Numbered from the stretch's first letter, positions 9,278 through 18,374 are shown. The stretch: DNA of 64,000 nucleotides from Bacillus_BD sp050389805 (GCF_050389805.1 NZ_CP130945.1:806001-870000); one strand, 5' to 3'. The notes: generated from the sequence alone by a model not told the origin. A program made the numbers and translations.

Positions 9278-9316
9278 GGAGACCCTAACAGCAATTTCTG
9301 TTAGGGTCTCCTTTTT
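9278..9316 (+). terminator. Rho-independent terminator after the symporter
   Basis: GGAGACCCTAACAG pairs perfectly with CTGTTAGGGTCTCC across a 6-nt loop, followed by TTTTT. Confidence 0.95.
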
Positions 9317-9320
9317 GTAG

Positions 9321-9461
9321 AGCTGGAACACTAATCTATCATTAAACAGCAAAGAAAATGAACTTATAGTAGAAGATTCTAGTTTAAGTTTTGAATGGTC
9401 GAAAACGGTTGAAAGGCTTCGACAATTCTATGATGCAGATAATATAGTGATTCTAAAATAG
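9321..9461 (+). pseudogene. Possible gene remnant, about 46 open codons without a start
   Basis: The frame from after the stop at 9318-9320 to TAG at 9459-9461 reads like coding sequence (for example FEWSKTVERLRQFYDADN near its end) but has no start codon or ribosome binding site. The following 300 bp up to phoX hold only short unlinked frames, among them a 16-codon ATG frame at 9561 after a good AGGAGGAAG. I read this stretch as leftover pieces of lost genes; no family recognised. Confidence 0.3.
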
Positions 9462-9691
9462 AATCTAACCCAATTTACCCATCTATTATGGAGGTGTCGG
9501 AAGTTCTATTAATATTTACCAGTTAAAAGATCGAAATATTGAATAAAAAGAGGAGGAAGAATGTCCTTTATGATATATAGGTATTTATTCATTCTTACGG
9601 AACGTGATTAGGTCAATGGTTGTAGTTTTTGACGAAAAATTAATAATTATGTAAAAATATATACATTTATTTAGAATCTCTTAATTTCTAT

Positions 9692-9730
9692 ACGACACTT
9701 TCTTAACATTTGTTTATTAATATTTGCATT
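9692..9730 (+). promoter_or_regulatory. Candidate PhoP-type direct repeats upstream of phoX
   Basis: Hexamers ACGACA (9692), TTAACA (9703), TTATTA (9714) and TGCATT (9725) recur every 11 bp. B. subtilis PhoP binds TTAACA-like hexamers with 5-bp spacers, and PhoX phosphatases are often phosphate-starvation genes. Only TTAACA and TTATTA resemble the consensus well. Confidence 0.3.
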
Positions 9731-9771
9731 AGGCAAACGTTAGAAAACAAATGAAAAGAGGGAATCTTTTA

Positions 9772-11427
9772 ATGGGAGATATTAATCGTCGTAAATTTTT
9801 AACATATGTAGGTACAGGTGCTGCAGCTTTAACCGTTGCATCTACAGGTCTTGGTGGACTAGCTCCAAAAGTAGAAGCAAAAGGTAGAGATGCTGCTAAT
9901 AATCTTTTCGGATTTAATAAAAAAGTTTCTGGTTTAAACTTTAAACCAATTCAACCATCTGATGCAGATGATATCGTTCTTCCAAAAGGATATAAATATG
10001 AAGTAGTAGCTGCATACGGAGATAAAATTAACGAAGCTGGAGACACTTTCGGATTTAACTGTGACTTCACTCAATATTTACCAATCGATGGATCTAACCA
10101 TGGGTTATTATGGGTAAACCATGAGTATTCTAGTGATATGTTTGTTCAAGGCAAACCTGCTGGTGCAGACGGTAAATATACAGCAAAACAAATTGAAGAA
10201 ATGTTATATGTCCAAGGTGGCTCGATTATTGAGGTGAAAGGTGATCGAAAAGGCGGCTGGAAAATGGTTACAGATTCTAAATATGCCCGCCGTGTAACTG
10301 GTTTATCAGATTTCGCTTTAACAGGTCCAGCTAAAGGTTCAAAAGCCATGGCAAATGCAACAAATGTACAAGGTACATTTGCAAACTGCTCTGGTGGTTT
10401 AACTCTTTGGAATACAGTTCTTTCAGCAGAAGAAAACTATGAATCTACTTGTGAAGCAGCTGGTTTAAATGAAAATCACTACGGCTGGATCGTCGAAATT
10501 GATCCGTTTGATCCAAACTTCAAAGTACGTAAGCATACAGCATTAGGTCGTTTCCACCATGAAAATGCGGCGATGGGTCTTACAAATGATGGTCGTGTAG
10601 CTGTATACATGGGAGATGACGTTAAAGACGCATGTGTGTATAAGTTTATTAGTAAAAATAAATATGTTGAATCTCGCGGTACTGCTAATAGTGACTTATT
10701 AGAAGAAGGAACTCTTTATGTGGCAAACATGAAGAAGGGCGAATGGGTTGCCATGACAATTGAAAATGTAAAGGCAGCAATTAAAGGTAAGGCAGACCTT
10801 GAAGCTAAATATCAAACACAAGCAGATGTACTTGTCTATGCAGATGAAGCTTCAATCTTGCTTGGTGGAACACCAACAGACCGTCCAGAAGACGTTGAAA
10901 TCTCTCCATTTGATAAAACGATCTTCATTGCACATACAAACAATGACAGACATGGTAACTTCCATGGACATATCACAAGATTCATCGAAGACAATAATGA
11001 CCTTGGTTCATTAACATTCGATTTTGAAATCTTTGCTGCTGGTGGTAAACAAAGTGGCTTTAGTGCCCCTGATAACTTAACATTTGATAGCAATGCAAAC
11101 CTTTGGACGGTTACAGATATTTCTTCAAGTAGCTTAAATAAAGGTATCCATAAGCATTTCAAAAATAACGGATTGTTTGTAATCCCAACGGTTGCTCACA
11201 AAAATGTAAAAGAAGATGAAATCGGAGAAGCATTCCAATTTGCTTCAGGTCCAGTAGAAGCTGAAATGACAGGACCTTGCTTCACTCCAGACGAAACAAC
11301 ATTATTCTTAGCGGTACAGCATCCAGGTGAAAACACAAAAGATGCTAAAAATCCTACAAGCATGTGGCCACACCGTAAAGGTGACAACATGCCAAGACCA
11401 AGCGTAGTTGCGATTACAGGATTTTAA
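9772..11427 (+). CDS. PhoX-family (DUF839) alkaline phosphatase, Tat-exported
   Basis: Secreted phosphomonoesterase expected to use calcium and iron to release phosphate outside the cell. It begins with a twin-arginine signal (NRRKFLTYVGTGAAALTVAS, residues 4-23) and a likely cleavage after KVEA. Body features of the family include GLLWVNHEYSS, NCSGGLTLWNTVLSAEENYE with the Cys that binds iron in characterised PhoX, and HENAAMG. Length 551 is normal. The ATG at 9772 is preferred because AGAGGG lies 9 nt upstream and the Tat motif then sits at the extreme N-terminus. A tatA gene follows 46 bp downstream, matching the need for Tat export. Confidence 0.88.
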   Translation: MGDINRRKFLTYVGTGAAALTVASTGLGGLAPKVEAKGRDAANNLFGFNKKVSGLNFKPIQPSDADDIVLPKGYKYEVVAAYGDKINEAGDTFGFNCDFTQYLPIDGSNHGLLWVNHEYSSDMFVQGKPAGADGKYTAKQIEEMLYVQGGSIIEVKGDRKGGWKMVTDSKYARRVTGLSDFALTGPAKGSKAMANATNVQGTFANCSGGLTLWNTVLSAEENYESTCEAAGLNENHYGWIVEIDPFDPNFKVRKHTALGRFHHENAAMGLTNDGRVAVYMGDDVKDACVYKFISKNKYVESRGTANSDLLEEGTLYVANMKKGEWVAMTIENVKAAIKGKADLEAKYQTQADVLVYADEASILLGGTPTDRPEDVEISPFDKTIFIAHTNNDRHGNFHGHITRFIEDNNDLGSLTFDFEIFAAGGKQSGFSAPDNLTFDSNANLWTVTDISSSSLNKGIHKHFKNNGLFVIPTVAHKNVKEDEIGEAFQFASGPVEAEMTGPCFTPDETTLFLAVQHPGENTKDAKNPTSMWPHRKGDNMPRPSVVAITGF

Positions 11428-11473
11428 TCGTCATTCACTCTTGTAGCACCCTAAACCGAAATGGAGGGATATT

Positions 11474-11677
11474 ATGCTATCCAATATTGGGGTTCCCGGA
11501 TTAATTTTAATTATCGTCTTAGCGTTAATTATTTTCGGACCGAAGAAGTTACCAGAACTAGGAAGAGCGGTTGGTTCTACGTTAAAAGAATTTAAACGTT
11601 CTGCCAAAGATCTAGTAGACGATGATGATAAACCTGAGCAAAAGCAAGATGATAATGAAATAAAAAGAATTAAATAA
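11474..11677 (+). CDS. tatA: Sec-independent translocase subunit TatA
   Basis: 67-residue TatA/E protein: short N-terminal membrane helix (VPGLILIIVLALIIFGP), the conserved FGPKKLPELGR hinge, an amphipathic helix and an acidic/lysine-rich tail. It forms the export pore for folded Tat substrates and is preceded by GGAGGGA. It is linked to phoX, much as B. subtilis pairs phoD with tatAd, but no tatC is present here, so TatC must be supplied from elsewhere. Confidence 0.93.
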   Translation: MLSNIGVPGLILIIVLALIIFGPKKLPELGRAVGSTLKEFKRSAKDLVDDDDKPEQKQDDNEIKRIK

Positions 11678-11678
11678 A

Positions 11679-11720
11679 GACAAAAAAGGACCTCCCCTTA
11701 AGGTGGGTCCTTTTTTGTCT
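11679..11720 (+). terminator. Rho-independent terminator after tatA
   Basis: GACAAAAAAGGACC pairs with GGTCCTTTTTTGTC, with an inner CTCCCC/GGTGGG region; it closes the phoX-tatA unit. Confidence 0.92.
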
Positions 11721-11809
11721 TTATTTAAACATCAATGCGTGTTAGCTTTTTAAAAAAGAAACATAATAGTATAATGAAGAGAATTGAACTTTTTTAGAAG
11801 GAGAACGGA

Positions 11810-12970
11810 ATGACTGAAAATCAAAAAATAATTAAAGAGCTTAAGCCATTTATTGGACAAGTATGGGAAAAGGCAGGGTTTCATTCGCCTACAACGATCC
11901 AATCTTATGCCATCCCAGCAATTGTAGAAAATAAAGATGTGATTGCACAATCTCCTACTGGTACTGGAAAAACACTTGCTTATTTGTTGCCAGTTTTAAA
12001 TAAAATTGATCCTGAAAAGAAATCGGTTCAAGCGGTCATTTTAGCTTCATCACAAGAATTGGTCATGCAAATTTTAAATGAAATGCAAAAATGGTCGGAA
12101 GGCAGCGGAATTCGTGGGGCTTCTTTTATCGGTGGAGCCAATGTGAAAAGACAACTTGAGAAACTAAAGAAACATCCACAAATTGTCATCGGAACACCTG
12201 GACGGGTTTTAGAACTCATTAAACAAAAGAAATTAAAAATGCATGAAGTGAAGACTGTCGTCCTTGATGAAGGGGATCAGTTGCTAGTACCAGAACATAT
12301 TGAGAATATTAAACAAATTGTAAAATCGACTTTAAGTGAGCGGCAAGTGGTTTTATTTTCTGCAACCTTACCAGAACAGGTTATTCATATCGCAAATGAA
12401 CTCACAAAAGAGGCTGAAGTTATTAAGGTTGAGAAAGATGAAACCATTAAAGCTGATACTGTGAATCATATTTATTTTCTAAGTGAGCAGCGGGATAAAA
12501 TCAAACTAATTGAAAAAATATCTCGTCTTGAAAAAGTAAAAGCTCTTGTATTTGTAAAGGATATTGGAAACTTAACTGTGCTAGCGGAAAAACTGCAATT
12601 CAAACAAATTAATGTAAGTACGCTTCATAGTGACATGAATAAAATGGACCGTCAGAAATCAATTCGAGAGTTTCGAGATGGAAAAACTCCGATGCTAATT
12701 GCAACCGATGTCGCAGCGAGAGGGCTTGACATCGAAGCGATAACTCATGTGGTTCATCATGATTTTCCAAAAGATATCAATCAATATGTTCATCGCTCTG
12801 GAAGAACGGGAAGATTTGGCGCAAGTGGTACTGTGATTTCCTTAGTAACAGAGCGTGAGGAAAGAGAATTAAAGAAATTTGCGAAGGAATTAGGGTTTTC
12901 AGCTGAGATTAAACGATTCCATGGCGAAGAAATCGTTGACCCTAAACAGACCTTTTCTAAAAAAAGGTAA
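11810..12970 (+). CDS. DEAD-box-type RNA helicase (YfmL-like) with DEGD in motif II
   Basis: ATP-dependent RNA helicase of 386 residues consisting of just the two RecA domains. Visible motifs: Q motif region TTIQSYAIPAI, Walker A SPTGTGKT (about residue 45), TPGR, motif II DEGD in place of DEAD, SAT, and motif VI HRSGRTGRFG. The short form with a basic tail resembles B. subtilis YfmL, a helicase linked to ribosome assembly; assignment to that protein is from memory. AGAAGGAGA precedes the start. The glycine in motif II is unusual but keeps the Asp/Glu needed for Mg-ATP. Confidence 0.85.
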   Translation: MTENQKIIKELKPFIGQVWEKAGFHSPTTIQSYAIPAIVENKDVIAQSPTGTGKTLAYLLPVLNKIDPEKKSVQAVILASSQELVMQILNEMQKWSEGSGIRGASFIGGANVKRQLEKLKKHPQIVIGTPGRVLELIKQKKLKMHEVKTVVLDEGDQLLVPEHIENIKQIVKSTLSERQVVLFSATLPEQVIHIANELTKEAEVIKVEKDETIKADTVNHIYFLSEQRDKIKLIEKISRLEKVKALVFVKDIGNLTVLAEKLQFKQINVSTLHSDMNKMDRQKSIREFRDGKTPMLIATDVAARGLDIEAITHVVHHDFPKDINQYVHRSGRTGRFGASGTVISLVTEREERELKKFAKELGFSAEIKRFHGEEIVDPKQTFSKKR

Positions 12971-13212
12971 TTTTCGCTTCAGAATAAAGCGAGATAAGGA
13001 AATGCATACTACCTACTGTAAGTCATTCAAGTGCATTCAGCAGTGTACCTCTACGTTAAAACTAAAGCGATCCAATTTAGTGGAGTGCAACCTTTGGCTG
13101 AATGCAGTTAAGCGTCCGGCGGATACCTCGGATTTTTAATGGAATTGATCGAACTCGATCAAAATTCGAGCGCAAAATCAGCGGGCGAATATGATTAAGG
13201 AGTGTATTTGAC

Positions 13213-13347
13213 ATGGGTAGAACAAAACGCGGGAATGCGAATGCACAACGTAATAAAAACAAGAAAAGAGAACAAAGAACAAGTGAAGAATTAGTAGAGT
13301 TTACAACAGGTAGTAAGGAAAGACAAGCAACGGAAACAATAGACTAA
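13213..13347 (+). CDS. Small very basic protein, 44 residues
   Basis: MGRTKRGNANAQRNKNKK begins a lysine/arginine/asparagine-rich N-terminal half; the C-terminal half is acidic and polar. AAGGAG lies 10 nt before the ATG. No membrane segment or cysteine. I do not recognise the family; composition resembles minor spore or RNA-associated small proteins of bacilli, but that is only resemblance. The 240 bp between the helicase gene and this one show no recognisable feature. Confidence 0.65.
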   Translation: MGRTKRGNANAQRNKNKKREQRTSEELVEFTTGSKERQATETID

Positions 13348-13357
13348 TTTTGTATGT

Positions 13358-13397
13358 AAGGAGATGCTCAGGGCAGGTTACTGGGTATCTCTTTTTT
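13358..13397 (+). terminator. Probable terminator after the small basic gene
   Basis: GGAGATGC and GGGTATCTC can pair imperfectly around a 14-nt loop, followed by TTTTTT. Confidence 0.55.
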
Positions 13398-13529
13398 CGG
13401 GCTTGAAAATTTGCAAAATCCACTATTAGTTAAAAATCTATACTTTCAAACTCAATATGACCATAAATAAATAGCAACACTAAAATTTATTTCAAAATGG
13501 ATGACCCCAATACATCCATATCTTACCCA

Positions 13530-13790
13530 CTTAGCTTCTTTTTCGTGCTCCTTCTACAACATTTCCATCATGGCTGAAACGGGAATCATATTCACAGCTC
13601 AAGAGGGTATAGACGCTTACTTGTAAACCAGCCTTCTGCAATAACTAACCAGCTGTAATTCCAGCAATCCCTCCACCAACAATGGCGACATCGACCTTTA
13701 TATTTTTCGTTCCTTCTCAAATTCAGGTAAGGATACTTCACGCCAATAGGGTTCTGGAAATGTCGGCATTTCCTCAGGTGAATTGACCAA
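13530..13790 (-). pseudogene. Decayed N-terminus of a YhfW-type FAD oxidoreductase
   Basis: On the minus strand, CCTCCTT read in reverse gives AAGGAGG at 7 nt before a TTG start at 13790, then a frame containing PTFPEPYWREVSLPEFEKER. A frameshift follows, and the next frame gives VDVAIVGGGIAGITAG, a classical FAD-binding GxGxxG fold, ending in an internal stop (where TYLL or similar is expected) and then QKAGLQVSVYTLLSCEYDS. The order matches the start of YhfW-like Rieske/FAD proteins, which are about 500 residues; everything beyond about 85 codons is gone. A broken, truncated gene. Confidence 0.75.
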
Positions 13791-13945
13791 AAAATTCCTC
13801 CTTGTTTAAGTAAACCTATGGATAATTTTCCTATTTGGAAAAATTGTATACGTATCGTTTTTCCGAAAAAAGGATAAAAACACTATATTTTGAAATGCTA
13901 AGAGTAATAGGGTCATTTCTACGAAGAAGATGATGAGGGGGACAA

Positions 13946-14194
13946 ATGGTAACATTTGCGTTCATACTTGTATTTATTTTGTTGGGTCAATTAATGCTTA
14001 TAGTGGATTTGATTTTATTTGAATATGGTTATATGGAGGCCTTTTTTATGGTCTTTCAATCTCAAGGAACGGCAGACCGCTATATCTTATTATTTACCGT
14101 CCTTTTTGCATTAGGGTGGAGTATTGTAACGGATGTCCGCAGAAAGAAAATACAGAAAAAGTCTAAAAGTCTTGAAATGGAGGAACAATCCTAG
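13946..14194 (+). CDS. Small two-helix membrane protein, candidate D subunit of the germinant receptor
   Basis: 82 residues with hydrophobic stretches at about 4-25 and 46-63 and a basic, polar C-terminal tail (RRKKIQKKSKS). It stands 36 bp before the GerAB-type gene in the same direction. Germinant-receptor operons of several Bacillus species carry short two-helix D proteins that modulate receptor function; size, topology and position fit, but sequence identity was not tested. GAGGGGG lies upstream of the start. Confidence 0.65.
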   Translation: MVTFAFILVFILLGQLMLIVDLILFEYGYMEAFFMVFQSQGTADRYILLFTVLFALGWSIVTDVRRKKIQKKSKSLEMEEQS

Positions 14195-14230
14195 TCTTAT
14201 GTTTATACCAATGATTTCTTAGAGGAATGG

Positions 14231-15370
14231 TTGTACATGGTTAAAGAGAATATTTCAACAACCCAATTATTTTCATTAATATTTATTTTATTACTAGGAA
14301 GTGCACTTATTGTCGGGATTGGGATAGAAGCCGAACGAGATGCATGGATTGCTGTGTTTTTGGCAACTTTATTTGGAGTAGGGTTAGGTCTTTTTTATTT
14401 TCAATTGGTCGCACTTCGTCCAGGTTCAAACTTATTTGAAATCATGGAGTATTGTTTTTCTCGTCCTATAGCCATTGGTTTGGGTATGGTATATATCATT
14501 TATTTTTTATATCAATCTTCTCGGGTAACACGGGATTTTTCTGAACTAATTACCGTTGCCATCTTGCCAATCACACCAATTGAAATGATTTCCGTTACTT
14601 TTTTACTTGTGATCGCATACATGATTTATTTAGGGTTTGAAGTCTTTGCACGAGTGACAGAGATTTTTTTACCTTATTTGTTTTTGTTTCTTTTTTTGTT
14701 CGTGATTTTTTTATTTGCTAGTGGATTAGTAGATTTTAATTATCTGTTACCCGTTTTAGGAGATGGATTTACACCGGTTTTAAAGGCGTTATTTCCAACT
14801 TTACTCACATTTCCGTTTGGTGAGCTCATTGTCTTGACGATGATTCTTCCAAATGTGGGCAAATTTGATCGTTGTAAAGGAACAGTGTTGTTAGCGATTT
14901 TGATTGGAGGCATCTTTTTAACCATTATTATGTTTTTAATTTTGATTACGATTGGTCCGGACATGATGCATAATAAGGCTTTTCCTTTATTGACTGCATC
15001 TAGACGAATTGCCTTAGGCGAGTTTATTGAACGAATTGAAGCGCTTGTTGTTTTCCTCATGTTACTCAGTGCTTTAGGGAAAGTCACTATTTTTCTATAT
15101 TGTGGTTTAATAGGCCTTCAATATATATTCCGAGTCCCTTATAAATTCTTTGCCCTGCCGATTGCTATGGTGGTATCGGCAGCTTCAAATGTTATCTCCC
15201 TTGATTTTGCAGAGCATATGGAAGAGGGGCTGCGCTTTACAACGAATATTTTTCACCCTCCCATGCAGCTAGTTATTCCATTCGTGATCTTTATCATGTT
15301 AATGATAAAGAAGCGAAGGAACCCGTCTAGTCAGCAAGATCAGAAACAAAAAAAGGGGGTGCAGTCATGA
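14231..15370 (+). CDS. Spore germination receptor B subunit (GerAB/YndE-type permease)
   Basis: Integral protein of the spore inner membrane, 379 residues and about ten helices, of the amino-acid/polyamine/organocation-like endospore family. It is the putative nutrient-binding subunit of a Ger receptor. The stretch LRPGSNLFEIMEYCFSRPIA and the helix 3-4 region are typical of the family. The stop overlaps the next start by 4 nt (ATGA), giving translational coupling. It precedes the A subunit, an order different from gerA-A-B-C of B. subtilis. The germinant cannot be predicted. Confidence 0.9.
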   Translation: MYMVKENISTTQLFSLIFILLLGSALIVGIGIEAERDAWIAVFLATLFGVGLGLFYFQLVALRPGSNLFEIMEYCFSRPIAIGLGMVYIIYFLYQSSRVTRDFSELITVAILPITPIEMISVTFLLVIAYMIYLGFEVFARVTEIFLPYLFLFLFLFVIFLFASGLVDFNYLLPVLGDGFTPVLKALFPTLLTFPFGELIVLTMILPNVGKFDRCKGTVLLAILIGGIFLTIIMFLILITIGPDMMHNKAFPLLTASRRIALGEFIERIEALVVFLMLLSALGKVTIFLYCGLIGLQYIFRVPYKFFALPIAMVVSAASNVISLDFAEHMEEGLRFTTNIFHPPMQLVIPFVIFIMLMIKKRRNPSSQQDQKQKKGVQS

Positions 15371-17013
15371 ACTCAAAAAAGCCGCTTGTTACCATACATA
15401 GGAAAAAGGATAGGTTCACAAAACCGAAGCGGCAAACACAGGAAAATCATTCAAGTATTTCTGGTCCATCGAATGAGCTTAACGATACTCAGTTAAAAAC
15501 AATGAATAAACATTCGATAGATGAATTAAATAAAATCATCACTAATGCCTTAGGGAACACATCAGACTTAAAGACAGAAAAAGTTAAGATAGCAGAAGTA
15601 GATAGCATCATCTTTTATTTAGAAAGTGTTATTGAGCTTAGAGAATTGCAGAAAATGTTCTTTAATAAAGAAACCTCGTTTGGAAATCAGAAAACGTCTT
15701 TAGATCCACAGTCGGAAGAGGAAATGGAAAACCTTTGTAATGATTTATTTGGTGGAGGAAGGTATCAATTTATCCAAACGGATGATGATGTTATAAATCA
15801 TATGTTAAACGGTAACATTATCATGGCTATCAAAACGTTTCCCAAATTTATTAGCATTAATATTCCTATTGAGAATACTCGATCCATAGAAGAGCCATCG
15901 ACTCAGACTGTGATTCGTGGTCCGAAAGATGGCTTTATTGAAGGTTATGTCACAAACCAGTCTTTAATAAGGAGAAGAATTAGAAATTCAAAGCTTCGTT
16001 TTGAGGAGTTTACCCTTGGAAAAGATACAAAAACAAAGGTAGCGATAGGGTATATGGATGGAATTGCGAATGAATCCATCATTGAAGAAGTAAGAAAAAG
16101 ACTGAATAAAATTAAAGTATCAGCAATTTTCGAATCAGGAAATATTGAAGAATTAATCAGTGATAAATCCAGTTCTGTTTTTCCGTTGGCATTAAATACA
16201 GAACGTCCAGATACAACAGCTGCTCATTTGATTGAGGGGAAGATCTGCATCATTGTTGATGGTTCCCCATTTGTTTTGATTGTACCGGCAGTATTTACCG
16301 ACTTTTTCACATCATCCGAAGATTATTATAATCATTTTGTCATGTCTAGTTTTTTACGAGTCATTCGCTATCTATCTTTTTTGATTGTATTAATTGTACC
16401 TTCAGCTTATGTTGGGGTATTGACTTATCATCAGGAGCTTATTCCTACCTATCTATTATTAAATATTATTGCTCAACGTGAGGGGGTTCCATTTCCTGCT
16501 GTCGTAGAAGTTTTACTTATGGAATTGGTGTTTGAAATTCTGCGGGAAGCTGGGATCCGTATGCCAAGGGCGGTCGGACAGACAGTATCGATTGTGGGTG
16601 CCCTTGTGATTGGACAGGCAGCAGCTCAAGCAGGAATTATTTCGAATATCATGGTCATAATTGTAGCTATTACGGCCACTGCTAACTTTGTAGCACCTGT
16701 GTATAGTTTATCAGCTGCTACAAGAATCTTAAGATTAATCCTAGTTCCTATTGCTGCTTTTTTGGGTTTATATGGGGTTTTACTTGGGTTAATTGTTATG
16801 GTGGCTCATTTAGCCTCATTACGGTCTTTCGGAGTACCTTATTTAGCCCCAATTGCCCCATTTTCTCTCAAAAATCAGCGAGATGTCATCTTCCGTATGC
16901 CGTATTGGGCATTGAACAGAAGACCCACTTATTTGCGTACGCTTGACCAACCAAAAAACGAAACAATGGGTTCACCGACACCCCCTGATATGCTGAGGAG
17001 GAATAAAGGATGA
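15367..17013 (+). CDS. Spore germination receptor A subunit (GerAA family)
   Basis: 548 residues: a soluble, charged N-terminal region of about 330 residues followed by four to six membrane helices. Diagnostic segments are the IPIENTRSIEEPSTQTVIRG motif (about residue 160), NQSLIRRRIRN, and REAGIRMPRAVGQTVSIVG in the membrane part. A subunits oligomerise and are thought to form the ion channel opened by germinants. It overlaps both neighbours by 4 nt, so B, A and C should be made together. Confidence 0.93.
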   Translation: MNSKKPLVTIHRKKDRFTKPKRQTQENHSSISGPSNELNDTQLKTMNKHSIDELNKIITNALGNTSDLKTEKVKIAEVDSIIFYLESVIELRELQKMFFNKETSFGNQKTSLDPQSEEEMENLCNDLFGGGRYQFIQTDDDVINHMLNGNIIMAIKTFPKFISINIPIENTRSIEEPSTQTVIRGPKDGFIEGYVTNQSLIRRRIRNSKLRFEEFTLGKDTKTKVAIGYMDGIANESIIEEVRKRLNKIKVSAIFESGNIEELISDKSSSVFPLALNTERPDTTAAHLIEGKICIIVDGSPFVLIVPAVFTDFFTSSEDYYNHFVMSSFLRVIRYLSFLIVLIVPSAYVGVLTYHQELIPTYLLLNIIAQREGVPFPAVVEVLLMELVFEILREAGIRMPRAVGQTVSIVGALVIGQAAAQAGIISNIMVIIVAITATANFVAPVYSLSAATRILRLILVPIAAFLGLYGVLLGLIVMVAHLASLRSFGVPYLAPIAPFSLKNQRDVIFRMPYWALNRRPTYLRTLDQPKNETMGSPTPPDMLRRNKG

Positions 17014-18218
17014 GAAAAAAAACACTCTTTCTCAACATGTTTTTATGTTTGTTTTTAACAGGTTGTTGGGACCAACGCGAATTATCTAATCTCTCGGTCG
17101 TCACAGGTATGGCAATCGACATTGGAAAAAATGCACCCTATGTGTTAACGATAGAGGCGATTAATGCAGCTGAATTAAATGAACAAACAACAGTGGGTAA
17201 CGCTCCAACTATTATCTTTTCATTGGAAGGGAAAACAATTGGTGAACTATCTCATAAAATGAATGTGGGAGTTTCGAGAAATTTAATTTATTCTCATATG
17301 AAAACCTTGGTCATTAGCAAAGAGGTAGCTGAAAAAGGAGCACTTGACTTTTTGGATTTTCTTGAACGGACTCGGGAAATTCGTGATGATTTTAATTTTA
17401 TCGTTGCAAAGGAAGGAAAAGCCGCCGATGTATTGAAGGTTCTTTATACGATTCAGAAATCCTCAGCATTAAAATTAAAGGTTCAGTTGGAAACGGCAGC
17501 AGAATTATGGGGTGGAGATCCGGATGTTCGTCTTAATGACTTTTTAAGAGCTATGATGTCCCCAGGTCGACATCCAGTTCTAGCTCAGGTTAAGATTAAA
17601 GGTAACCCTGAAAAAGGTAATAGCTTAGACAATATAACAAAGCCAGAATTAGATGCTATTGTTGTTATTGATTCTATGGCTGTATTCCACGACGATAAGC
17701 TTGTTGGGGCATTGTCACTAGAGGAAACGAGAAATTATTTGTGGACTCAGGACAAGCTTCAAAAGACGATTATTTCAATCCCTTGTGAGGAGGGGGATAA
17801 GGATGACTTTTTTGCAATTAGGGTAAAAAATTCGAATACAAAGCTAAAAGGTCATCTCGATGATGAAAAACCAAATATAGATATGAATATACATGTGGAA
17901 AGCTATGTAAATACGAGTCAATGTAGTAAACCCTTGGATAAGAAAGAAACGTATCAGGATTTCCAAAAGACAGCTGAAGAATATTTACAAAAGCAGATTA
18001 GTGGGACCATTGAAAAGGTACAAAAGAAATATGGTATCGATATTTTTGGTTTTGGTGAAGTTATCAGTCGTCAAGACTATAAAAACTTTAAAGAAATTCA
18101 AAACCATTGGGATGAGGCGTTTAAAGAAGCACAAATTAATGTGAGTGTAGATGTCAATATAAGCAGAGCAGGGTTGAATACAAAAGGTGCATATAGAGAA
18201 GCGAAAGAAGAACAGTAG
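17010..18218 (+). CDS. Spore germination receptor C subunit (GerAC family lipoprotein)
   Basis: 402 residues with a lipoprotein signal: MRKKTLFLNMFLCLFLTGCWDQRELS, where LTGC is the lipobox and Cys19 would be lipidated by Lgt. CWDQRELSN is the usual GerAC beginning. It anchors to the outer face of the spore inner membrane and is needed for receptor function. Last gene of the operon, followed at once by a terminator. Confidence 0.93.
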   Translation: MRKKTLFLNMFLCLFLTGCWDQRELSNLSVVTGMAIDIGKNAPYVLTIEAINAAELNEQTTVGNAPTIIFSLEGKTIGELSHKMNVGVSRNLIYSHMKTLVISKEVAEKGALDFLDFLERTREIRDDFNFIVAKEGKAADVLKVLYTIQKSSALKLKVQLETAAELWGGDPDVRLNDFLRAMMSPGRHPVLAQVKIKGNPEKGNSLDNITKPELDAIVVIDSMAVFHDDKLVGALSLEETRNYLWTQDKLQKTIISIPCEEGDKDDFFAIRVKNSNTKLKGHLDDEKPNIDMNIHVESYVNTSQCSKPLDKKETYQDFQKTAEEYLQKQISGTIEKVQKKYGIDIFGFGEVISRQDYKNFKEIQNHWDEAFKEAQINVSVDVNISRAGLNTKGAYREAKEEQ

Positions 18219-18223
18219 CGCAC

Positions 18224-18255
18224 AAAGAACAAGGGATTTAATCTCTTGTTCTTTA
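18224..18255 (+). terminator. Terminator of the germinant receptor operon
   Basis: AAGAACAAGGGATT pairs with AATCTCTTGTTCTT around a very short loop (one G-T pair), followed by TATTATTTT. Confidence 0.85.
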
Positions 18256-18280
18256 TTATTTTCTCCGTTTTATTTATATC

Positions 18281-18300
18281 TCCGTCTTAAGTCTGACTTC
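18281..18300 (+). promoter_or_regulatory. Candidate LiaR operator before liaI
   Basis: TCCGTCTTAAGTCTGACTTC is an imperfect inverted repeat about 75 bp before liaI, where LiaR-type regulators bind their target promoters. The AGTCTGACTT core resembles sites of the related VraR family; exact consensus not checked. Confidence 0.4.
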
Positions 18301-18374
18301 AAAATACATTTCCAGTTCGTTATAGAAAAAACATGAAAAAGGTAAGATGAAATCAAGAAAGGAGGCAACAAAAA

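Noticed and set aside
10836..11162. 108-codon minus-strand frame inside phoX
   Set aside because: Fully antisense to a well-supported gene; no ribosome binding site and no domain-like pattern.
14740..15087. 115-codon minus-strand frame inside the germination permease gene
   Set aside because: Antisense shadow of a strongly biased hydrophobic gene.
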